Below are positions 1-5,743 of a stretch of 8,340 bases of DNA, one piece after another. Every line of letters begins with the position of its first letter. The stretch's first letter is position 1. A program made the translations under genes and the position numbers. Where the stretch lies: NCBI GenBank assembly GCA_003153055.1, contig PMBV01000116.1:1-8340 (forward strand), in the 5' to 3' direction. The notes beneath the pieces are model-generated. The model saw nothing but the letters and a program-made list of their open reading frames with translations, was not told the origin of the DNA and did no database searches. The stretch is from Myxococcales bacterium (GTDB lineage: Bacteria > Myxococcota > Myxococcia > Myxococcales > Myxococcaceae).

Positions 1-519
1 CAGAACACCAACGCCTACGAGGTCGGCTTCACCGCGGCCTGGGACGGATTCCGCGGGGCGCTCTGGAAGGAGCGCTCGCACCGCAACGAACAGCCCCTGG
101 CCGCGTTCCTGACCCATGACGCCATCAAGGGCATCTACCTGCACGGCGCGAGCAAGCCCGAGGCCATCAGCCCAGACAACTGGGAGTCGGACTTCGCCTT
201 CATGCAGCGCCCGCACTCCGTCCGCATGAACCTCGACCTATTCTACGACTACCGGACCAACGTTCCCCTCTATCCGGCGTGGCAGGCGTTCCTGCGCCAG
301 CGACAGCCGAAGGCCATCATCTTCTGGGGCCAGGACGACGTCTTCTTCACCCGGGAGGGAGGGGAGTCCTACCTGAAGGACCTCCCACGCGCGGAACTCC
401 ACCGGCTGGTTGGAGGGCACTTCGCCGTCGAGGACAACCTGGATTTCATCTCGAGCCGCATGCACGACTTCTACGAGACGCACGTCGCCAGCGGTCTCCT
501 GAAGGCGACCGGCACCTGA
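1..519 (+). CDS. alpha/beta-fold hydrolase, 3' part only
   Basis: The frame is open from base 1 to a TGA at 517-519, giving 172 residues of a protein whose N-terminus lies outside the window. The end of the family fold is clear. A WGQDDVFF motif at residues 109-116 carries the likely acidic triad residue (Asp112 or Asp113). GGHFAVED at 138-145 supplies the catalytic His140. The usual spacing between them, a helix plus a strand reading AELHRLVGGHF, is kept. Residues 30-100 would be the helical cap that covers the active site. The nucleophile elbow is in the missing part, so a Ser hydrolase or esterase cannot be told from an Asp-nucleophile enzyme such as a haloalkane dehalogenase or epoxide hydrolase. 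Substrate is unknown. The fragment shows no signal peptide or frameshift. The fold call is firm; the specific activity is open. Confidence 0.9.
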   Translation, partial: QNTNAYEVGFTAAWDGFRGALWKERSHRNEQPLAAFLTHDAIKGIYLHGASKPEAISPDNWESDFAFMQRPHSVRMNLDLFYDYRTNVPLYPAWQAFLRQRQPKAIIFWGQDDVFFTREGGESYLKDLPRAELHRLVGGHFAVEDNLDFISSRMHDFYETHVASGLLKATGT

Positions 520-684
520 GCGCGGCCCGACGACTTCGACTTGGTCTCGAGGCCGGCGAGAATCGGGTGGTGACGATTGGTCCGAAGTCGGCCATATCGG
601 CCGCTCGCACGAAGCTCGTGCTCGTCCACCCGGCGCCGTACGTGTGCCGTATGAAGTGCACGTTCTGAATATTGGGGAGGAGGC
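520..684. other. spacer between hydrolase and the minus-strand remnant
   Basis: I see no gene in these 165 bases. They hold an 8-base inverted repeat, CGACTTCG at 531-538 against CGAAGTCG at 583-590, with a long 44-base loop. A tight hairpin follows, GCACGA at 607-612 and TCGTGC at 616-621 around a 3-base loop. Neither has a T-tract. They could help end transcription of the hydrolase gene, but this is weak inference. Confidence 0.3.
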
Positions 685-942
685 TCATGAGAAGAAGGTC
701 TCCAGAGCGGCGATGGTGTTGGCGTCGGCTCGCCCATTGGGGTTCGAGAATCCGAGGCTCTGCTGAAACTTCTTGAGGGCGTCTTCGAGCTGTGGGGTCG
801 ATCGAGGGGCTGGCTCTCCGGGCTCGCCCGAGCTTCGAGCAGGCGAGACGCTGACCGACGGCAGCGGCTTGATCGAAATCTGTAACGACGGTGCGAGCCT
901 CGGGCTGGGGTAGACAGGCGACGCAGTGGCGACGTCGAAAAC
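685..942 (-). pseudogene. peptidoglycan-binding-like C-terminal remnant or start-less small ORF
   Basis: On the minus strand a frame runs from just after a TGA at 943-945 to a TGA at 685-687 and encodes 85 residues. The last 40 or so read like one half of a PG_binding_1 domain: a DALKKFQQSLGF segment, then a NPNGRADANTIAALE segment, matching the family pattern of a phenylalanine-glutamine helix, a glycine turn and a Thr-x-x-Ala-Leu helix. The first 45 residues are rich in Pro, Ser and Arg and look like a linker. The frame contains no ATG, GTG or TTG. Its 5' end also overlaps the start of the + gene at 926 by 17 bases. It is therefore probably the 3' end of a gene whose front was lost, or a small gene whose start has decayed. 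A non-standard start cannot be excluded. Recognition rests on the motif pattern only. Confidence 0.45.
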
Positions 943-1303
943 TCAACCGTCGGCACCCTTCGCGAGCCGAGAGCTCAACGGCGAGGTGCTGTTGTCCGAG
1001 CTCGATGAGCTCCGATCGGCGCAGGTGCAGCAACAGCACCTGGTCGACTGTGTGCTGAGCCTGAGGGACCTGCCTGGCGCGCGGGTGAGTGAGGCCGCCA
1101 CCCGGCTCAAGCAATTGGCTTCGAACCGCTTCTCGGGGCAGCCCGCGCTGGCCTCGCTGTTGGTGCGCTGGGCCCAGCGCCTGCGAACCGAGGCCGACCT
1201 CCCGCTTCTGCTGGTTCACCTCGAGCAGCTGGCACTGACGGCGGCGTTGATCGGTGCGCTCCGCCGCGCGGCCGAGCGGCTGCCCCGGGGAGGGCAGGGG
1301 TGA
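926..1303 (+). CDS. small helical protein of unknown function, first gene of a two-gene unit
   Basis: This GTG-started frame of 125 residues has strongly G/C-biased third codon positions, so it is very likely real. A stop at 911-913 and the lack of other starts in between make GTG 926 the natural start. A modest AGG at 916-918 sits seven bases before it. The protein looks almost entirely alpha-helical and soluble: a Leu/Glu/Gln-rich helix around residues 18-45, a basic helix near 53-68, and a Leu/Ala-rich C-terminal helix near 92-119. No signal peptide, membrane segment or known catalytic motif is visible. Its stop overlaps the next start by one base (TGATG), so the two genes are probably co-transcribed and translationally coupled. 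Size, helix content and position would suit a chaperone, partner or immunity-like subunit for the downstream protein, but that is inference. I do not recognise the family. Confidence 0.75.
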   Translation: MATSKTQPSAPFASRELNGEVLLSELDELRSAQVQQQHLVDCVLSLRDLPGARVSEAATRLKQLASNRFSGQPALASLLVRWAQRLRTEADLPLLLVHLEQLALTAALIGALRRAAERLPRGGQG

Positions 1304-2196
1304 TGCGCTTCCCCCTCTCCGAAGACGCCCAGGCCGCGCTCTCACGGTGGTCGCCGACCGCGCGCACGCTCTTCGAGGAGCTGGTGGAGGACGCGGCGAG
1401 TGATCTCCAGCGGGAGTTCCTGGCGCGGGCGATGGCCGCTGGCCATACCGCAGCCCAGGTGCACGCCTTCGCCGATCAGCTCCGTGGTCAGCGCGACACC
1501 GAGGTGTTCGACGCCTGTACCCTCGCGTCGGGCAAAGCCACGCACTTCACGCTGGAGCATCGGCTGGCGGCCGAGGCCGACCCGCTGGCAGCCTTCCAGC
1601 TCAATGGCGGGGCCATCGACCCCAAGGATGCCGGCAACCCGACTCCGGTACCGGTGGTGCCCGCCCCGCCGCGAAGCCCGCTCGACCTCCCCATGGGCGC
1701 CCGACCATCGACCTTCGACAGTGGGCTCCGGCCGGTGCCGTCGGGCAAGGGAGACGCCCGAGTCCCGATGGCCGTGTCGGCTTCTGGGGCCCACTCCGTG
1801 TCGCTGGTCCCCGGGGTCGATGCGTTCGCCGAGGCGCTCCTGGGGGAGGCCACCCGGAGCCTGGGGTTGGCGTGGCGAGAGAAGGACCTCGACACCCGCG
1901 GAGGCGTGGCGCTGGCCGACGCGCTGGCGGTGGCGGCCACGGCGCTGGCCCGGGGCATCCCGGTCCCCTGCCTGATGGGCCCCGGAGTCGGGCAGCACCG
2001 CCGCTTCGTCTTGCTCCTGCAGCTCACCGTCGCGGGGAAGAGCCACGCCTGGCAATTGTACGATCCGATGTCCCGCGAGCTCGTCTGGGCCAACGAGAGC
2101 GACTTGCTGCTTGCTCGAGAGCTCCCATTCGCCAACAAGGTCAACCGGCGCCTCACCCGCATCATCTTGCCGTACGCGCTGAGGTCGACGGGCTGA
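1303..2196 (+). CDS. two-domain protein with papain/C39-like C-terminal region, function unknown
   Basis: The protein has 297 residues from ATG 1303. GTG 1300 is an alternative, but ATG lies eight bases after GGGGAGGG (1287-1294) and gives the tighter TGATG overlap. Residues 1-105 are mainly helical and contain a VFDACTLA segment (Cys72). Residues 110-165 form a Pro/Ser-rich linker. Residues 170-297 form a compact C-terminal domain. There, an Ala-rich helix leads into GIPVPCLMGPG (218-228), His232 before a hydrophobic strand FVLLLQL, a further strand ending YDPMS (Asp254), and a VWANESDLL segment. That order (small-residue loop, His at a strand start, Asp-Pro a strand later) resembles the second half of papain-like and C39-like cysteine peptidases. 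No convincing nucleophilic Cys lies where one would be expected, so the domain may be inactive or a different fold. There is no signal peptide. It is coupled to the upstream small gene. Coding status is secure; function is not known. Confidence 0.85.
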   Translation: MRFPLSEDAQAALSRWSPTARTLFEELVEDAASDLQREFLARAMAAGHTAAQVHAFADQLRGQRDTEVFDACTLASGKATHFTLEHRLAAEADPLAAFQLNGGAIDPKDAGNPTPVPVVPAPPRSPLDLPMGARPSTFDSGLRPVPSGKGDARVPMAVSASGAHSVSLVPGVDAFAEALLGEATRSLGLAWREKDLDTRGGVALADALAVAATALARGIPVPCLMGPGVGQHRRFVLLLQLTVAGKSHAWQLYDPMSRELVWANESDLLLARELPFANKVNRRLTRIILPYALRSTG

Positions 2197-2225
2197 AGCG
2201 CCGACGTTGCCAAGGCCCGACAGCG

Positions 2226-2251
2226 AGGAGGCCCCCTCCACAGGGCCTCCT
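2226..2251. terminator. GC-rich stem-loop between convergent genes
   Basis: AGGAGGCCC (2226-2234) and GGGCCTCCT (2243-2251) form a perfect 9-base-pair stem with an 8-base loop. It starts 30 bases after the stop at 2196 and lies beyond the stop of the facing gene at 2390, so it could serve both strands. No T-tract follows on either side, so any intrinsic termination would be weak, or the hairpin may mainly protect the 3' end. Confidence 0.55.
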
Positions 2252-2367
2252 GGGTCTGCAAGGCGCCGATTCATCCCGGCTTGCTTCGTTGCTCGTCGGT
2301 CACGTACCGGCGGGTGTGCTCCCTCCGCGCGCCTCGCCAGCCGGGCGTCTCGACGCCGATTCCTGGC

Positions 2368-2388
2368 GGCGCTCTTTCGACCAGCGCC
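2368..2388 (-). terminator. short hairpin directly after the haem-protein gene
   Basis: GGCGCT (2368-2373) and AGCGCC (2383-2388) pair as a 6-base stem around a 9-base loop, one base past the TAA of the minus-strand gene at 2390-2392. It has no T-tract. It may act together with the stronger stem at 2226-2251. Confidence 0.3.
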
Positions 2389-2389
2389 C

Positions 2390-5300
2390 TTACTGCTTGG
2401 CCGTGACACGCTGCCTTCGGCGCAACGCCCAGGCGGCGAGCGGTGCCAGCAGCATCGGCATGATTCCCGAGCCGCTCGTCGAGGAACAGCCGCTGGGCCC
2501 AGCTGTTCCGAGGACTCCGCTGACTGCGGCTGCCTGGACTCCGCTGGTGGCCGCGACGACGGCGAGGTCACCACCCACGCTGGGTCTCGGGTGGCCGTGG
2601 CTCGGGCCGTCGTCCTCCTCCGCCGCGGAGTCGTCGATCTCCCCGTACCCGAGGATCGTCCTGGCCGTGGCGCGGTCGACGTCTGGGTCGCCGTCGTCGA
2701 TGGTGGCGACCCACACGATGACGCCGTGCGCGGTGGGGTCGACCGCGTAGCTCGGGAAAGCGACCTGACCCCGCTGGCCGGCTGCCAGGGTGATGGTGCT
2801 CATCTCGCGGTAGACCACGAGCGAGCCGATGGAACCCATCAGCGTGGCGCTGGCGGAGCCGTCGACCGTCCCCGTGTTTCGCACGTCGAGGCGTGGGGTG
2901 ATGCTGAGGCTCTGCCGGCGGGCGATGACATGGTGGGGAACGAGGAGACGCCTGATGTCAATGTCGACGCCCACCGCGGGGCCCTCGGTGGCGGTCGCGG
3001 TCACTGCGAGCGTCACGGTGGCGCTCGCCGGATCGTTGCTGGCGACGAGGAGGCAGCCGGTGTCGGTGCCCACGCTCGACGGGGCGTAGGTCACGGTGAG
3101 CGCCTGGCTCTGTCCCGGGGCGATCGTCAGCGGTGCCTGTGGGGCAAAGCTGAAGGCCGAGCTCGTGCCCGTGCAGAGGGCGATCGACGTGACCGCGAGG
3201 TCGACCGTGCCGTTGTTGCGAACGAGCGAGGTTCTGGTCACCGAGCTGCCTACGACGACCGAGCCGAAGTCGAGCGACGCGGGATCCAGCGCGATGACCG
3301 GAGCCCCCGGCGCGACGCCGGTCCCCGAGACAGTGAGCTGCACGCTCGGGTTCGTGAGATCGTTGCTCTCGAGCGCCAGGCACCCGGTGTCGGTCCCCGC
3401 GGAGAGCGGCGAGTAGGTGACGGTCAGGGTGGCTGCTCCACCTGGGGCCACCGAGAAGGGCGCCGCGGGAGACCAACTGAAGGCGGCGCTGGTGCCGCTG
3501 CAGAGGCTGATGGCGGAGACGGTCAGCGTCGCGGTGCCGGTGTTCTGAACCTGGGCCACGAGCGAGGCTGACGACGACACCGTCACGGTCCCGAACGCCA
3601 AGGCGTTGGGGCTGAGGGCGATGGTCGCCACGTTGGTGCTGATGCCCGTGCCCGTGAGCGACACGCTGACCGTGGGGTTGGTCGTGTCGTTGCTGGTGAT
3701 CACGATGACGCCGGTCGAGGTCGTCGCCTGGCTTGGCGCGAATACCACCGTCACGATCTGCGTCCCTCCAGGCGCGAGGCTCAAGGCGGTCGGCGAGAAG
3801 GTGTAGTCGCTGGTCAGGGTCGCGAAGGCCAGCGCTCCGGTGAGCTGCGCGTTGCCGGTGTTGGCGACGGTGAAGGTCCTCGACAGCGAGGCTCCCAGCG
3901 TCACTGTTCCGAAGTCGATGGCCATTGGGCTGACCGAGATTCGAGGTGCCGGGGCCGACTGGCCCGTGCCCGAGAGGCCGAGCTGCACGGAGGGCTTGGC
4001 GGTGTCATTGCTCGTGATCGCCAGGCAGCCCGAGTCGACGACGGCGGCCGACGGGGCGTACGTCACGGTGAGCGAGGTCGAGCCGTTGGGCGCCACGGTG
4101 AAGGGTGCCGCGGGCGACCAGGTGAAGCGCGCCGGGGTCCCGCTGCACAGCGCGATGGCGGTGACGTCGAGTGGCGCGGTGCCGAGGTTCTGCACCTGCG
4201 TCGTCATCGAGACCTGACCGCCGATGGTGACGGCCCCGAACGCCAGCGAGGTGGGGTTGAGGGCGATGTTGGGCGCGGGCGCGGCGACGCCATTGCCGGC
4301 GACGGTCACCGCGACCGTGGGCGTGACGGCGTCGTTGCTGGCCACCGTGAGGCCGGCGTTCGCCTGGGCGACCGTGGTCGGCGAGAAGGCGACCGTGATG
4401 CTGACGCTGCCTCCAGCGGCCACGTTGAAACTCGTCGGCGTGAGGGAGTACGGGGCGCTCGTTCCCGACGTCACCGCGACGGTCCCGATGAGCGCCGCGG
4501 TGCCCGTGTTCGCGATCGCGAAGCTCCGGGAGCTCGACGTGCCCACGGTGACGTCGCCGAAGGCCAGCGAGGTGGGGTTGACGGTGATTCGCGGGACCTG
4601 AGGCACCTGACCCGTACCAGTGACGGCAAGGTTGACGGTCGAGGCTGCTGTCGCGTTGCTCGCGATGGCGAGGCAGCCCGAGTCAGTGGTGGCGGCGACT
4701 GGGGTGTAGGTGACAGTCAGCGTCGTCGATCCGCCGGAGGGCACGGTGAGAGGCGTCGTCGACGGGGACCAGGTGAAACGAGCGGGCGTGCCGCTGCATA
4801 GGGCGATGCTCGACACCGTGAGGGTGGCATTGCCCGGGTTCTGGATCTGCGTCGTCAAGGTCGCGCTGGCGCCGGTGGTCACCGTCCCGAAGCTGAGCGA
4901 CGCCGGGCTGAGCGCGATGGCCGGGGTCGCTGGTTGCGCCACGGTGAACGACGGAATCGTGACGACCTGGTACCCATGCCCGGTGTTGGTCGAGTCGGGA
5001 GTGAAGAACCCCCGCTGGAGCGTCGCCGAGGTCCCCGAGCCGAAGGATGCGCCGGACGCCTCGACTGAGTAATTCCCATACCACGCGACTGCCCAGCTAT
5101 AGGTGCCTGGTGTCGACGGCGCCGTGGCTGTGAAGGTGATGGGGTAGACGCTGGTGGTGCAGTTCCCGAACCCTCCTGGGCAGGTGCTCCGAGCGAGCTC
5201 ATTGAGGTCCTGGTCGAGGAGGAAGCCCCGGAGCCAGCCGGTGCGGTAACCGCCGGTCATCGTCACCGTCACCGTCTCGCCGGGTGCGTAGGATGTCTTA

Positions 5301-5506
5301 TTGAGCGCGCCCGAGATATTGATGTCATTCTTGGCCGAGCTCGAGTGGGTGCCGTGAGAGTGGCAGCCATTGCAGGTGTTTGGGGTGGCGGCATGACAGA
5401 TTGCGCAGTTAGCTGTGTAGAGTTGAGGCGTCGCCGCGGCGGTACTACTCCAGCTTGCGATGCAGACAATGACTGCGACCTGAATGAACGATGAGAGTGT
5501 CTTCAT
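2390..5506 (-). CDS. exported dihaem cytochrome c-like protein with six Hydin-type Ig repeats and MYXO-CTERM tail
   Basis: This is a 1038-residue protein. ATG at 5506 is preferred over an upstream in-frame ATG at 5587 because it follows AGGGGG (5514-5519) at seven bases and opens a normal signal peptide: Lys2, a hydrophobic core at 7-18 and an AAA-TPQ cleavage site near residue 25. Two c-type haem motifs come next, CAICH (34-38) and CNGCH (45-49), with extra His51 and His54 that could be axial ligands. Residues 62-160 form a Reeler-like Ig domain with a Cys109/Cys116 pair. Six tandem ASPM-SPD-2-Hydin (choice-of-anchor D type) repeats span 195-843. A further beta domain covers 844-925, followed by an acidic Asp/Glu-rich stretch around 936-967. 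The C-terminus has GCS at 1006-1008, a hydrophobic segment 1014-1027 and an Arg cluster 1029-1033: the MYXO-CTERM pattern, which in myxobacteria directs processing by myxosortase and surface anchoring. A role in surface electron transfer or adhesion is inference. Domain calls are firm. Confidence 0.93.
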   Translation of the reverse strand: MKTLSSFIQVAVIVCIASWSSTAAATPQLYTANCAICHAATPNTCNGCHSHGTHSSSAKNDINISGALNKTSYAPGETVTVTMTGGYRTGWLRGFLLDQDLNELARSTCPGGFGNCTTSVYPITFTATAPSTPGTYSWAVAWYGNYSVEASGASFGSGTSATLQRGFFTPDSTNTGHGYQVVTIPSFTVAQPATPAIALSPASLSFGTVTTGASATLTTQIQNPGNATLTVSSIALCSGTPARFTWSPSTTPLTVPSGGSTTLTVTYTPVAATTDSGCLAIASNATAASTVNLAVTGTGQVPQVPRITVNPTSLAFGDVTVGTSSSRSFAIANTGTAALIGTVAVTSGTSAPYSLTPTSFNVAAGGSVSITVAFSPTTVAQANAGLTVASNDAVTPTVAVTVAGNGVAAPAPNIALNPTSLAFGAVTIGGQVSMTTQVQNLGTAPLDVTAIALCSGTPARFTWSPAAPFTVAPNGSTSLTVTYAPSAAVVDSGCLAITSNDTAKPSVQLGLSGTGQSAPAPRISVSPMAIDFGTVTLGASLSRTFTVANTGNAQLTGALAFATLTSDYTFSPTALSLAPGGTQIVTVVFAPSQATTSTGVIVITSNDTTNPTVSVSLTGTGISTNVATIALSPNALAFGTVTVSSSASLVAQVQNTGTATLTVSAISLCSGTSAAFSWSPAAPFSVAPGGAATLTVTYSPLSAGTDTGCLALESNDLTNPSVQLTVSGTGVAPGAPVIALDPASLDFGSVVVGSSVTRTSLVRNNGTVDLAVTSIALCTGTSSAFSFAPQAPLTIAPGQSQALTVTYAPSSVGTDTGCLLVASNDPASATVTLAVTATATEGPAVGVDIDIRRLLVPHHVIARRQSLSITPRLDVRNTGTVDGSASATLMGSIGSLVVYREMSTITLAAGQRGQVAFPSYAVDPTAHGVIVWVATIDDGDPDVDRATARTILGYGEIDDSAAEEDDGPSHGHPRPSVGGDLAVVAATSGVQAAAVSGVLGTAGPSGCSSTSGSGIMPMLLAPLAAWALRRRQRVTAKQ
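2978..4924 (-). repeat. six tandem Ig-like (Hydin/choice-of-anchor D) protein repeats
   Basis: The coding repeats, in protein order, are about 4598-4924, 4280-4597, 3953-4279, 3635-3952, 3308-3634 and 2978-3307. Each has 106-110 residues and follows one plan: an I-x-L/V-x-P start, a SFG-V-G strand, an N-x-G-x-A/x-L turn, a T-V-x-Y/F-x-P strand, SND or a close variant, and a V-x-G-x-G end. Repeats 1, 3, 5 and 6 carry a conserved cysteine pair (ALCSGT or a close variant, and xGCL). Repeats 2 and 4 lack both cysteines and are about three residues shorter. The copies have diverged at DNA level, so this is an old array rather than a recent expansion. Confidence 0.9.
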
Positions 5507-5603
5507 TGCCGATCCCCCTGCTCGATCGTGTGTTGCGTCAGCGAAACCCCCAGCTCGCCGCGAAAGCGGTACGCCACTCATGCGCAAGGCGACAGACCCC
5601 GGA

Positions 5604-5620
5604 TGGCCGGCTGCCGGCCA
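5604..5620. repeat. inverted repeat, 7-base arms
   Basis: TGGCCGG and CCGGCCA are perfect complements around a CTG loop. The hairpin lies about 100 bases upstream of the haem-protein start and 124 bases before the leader ORF start. It could be an operator or a short terminator-like structure. Confidence 0.4.
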
Positions 5621-5627
5621 CGCGATG

Positions 5628-5663
5628 CTTGGCGTGCGTCAGGCGTGACGTGTTGACGCCAAG
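5628..5663. repeat. nested inverted repeat, 8-base outer and 5-base inner arms
   Basis: CTTGGCGT (5628-5635) pairs with ACGCCAAG (5656-5663), and inside it CGTCA (5637-5641) pairs with TGACG (5646-5650). An alternative pairing is GCGTCA (5636-5641) with TGACGC (5654-5659). Two competing pairings in 36 bases suggest a protein-binding site or a switching RNA structure, though chance in GC-rich DNA is possible. Confidence 0.4.
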
Positions 5664-5682
5664 GAATGCAGGGTCTTTTCGC

Positions 5683-5698
5683 TGGCGTGCGGTCTGCG
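5683..5698 (+). promoter_or_regulatory. possible sigma-54 promoter upstream of the leader ORF and Uma2 gene
   Basis: TGGCGTGCGGTCTGCG keeps the invariant GG (5684-5685) and GC (5696-5697) at the exact spacing of the sigma-54 consensus TGGCACG-N4-TTGCW and matches 8 of its 12 defined positions. A transcript from here would begin near 5709, before the Shine-Dalgarno at 5734. Chance matches are common at this GC content, so this is only a candidate. Confidence 0.2.
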
Positions 5699-5743
5699 CG
5701 GCACGTCTGAGGAGCTGATCACTCGATTTTCTGAAGGAGGCGC

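Noticed and set aside
446..1345. Long minus-strand ORF of 299 codons covering the small + gene
   Set aside because: The translation is dominated by Arg, Gln and Ser without any motif, and it is antisense to a + gene with good third-position bias.
1342..2574. 410-codon minus-strand ORF opposite the two-domain + gene
   Set aside because: It is low-complexity Arg/Gly/Pro-rich and runs across the end of one gene, the terminator-like stem and the start of the haem-protein tail, which is unlikely for a real gene.
2207..3571. 454-codon + strand ORF, and the chain of + ORFs from 3096 to 5072
   Set aside because: They lie antisense to the Hydin-repeat gene. They are Arg/Gly/Asp-rich or show echoing repeats that mirror the Ig repeats, as expected from GC-rich antisense frames.
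2978..4924. CRISPR array or satellite-like DNA repeat
   Set aside because: The roughly 320-base periodicity is explained by tandem protein domains. The units are diverged coding sequence with no spacer structure.
5507..5587. Extended N-terminus of the haem protein from ATG 5587
   Set aside because: It would put 27 charged residues before a normal signal peptide, and the ATG at 5506 has its own well-spaced AGGGGG.
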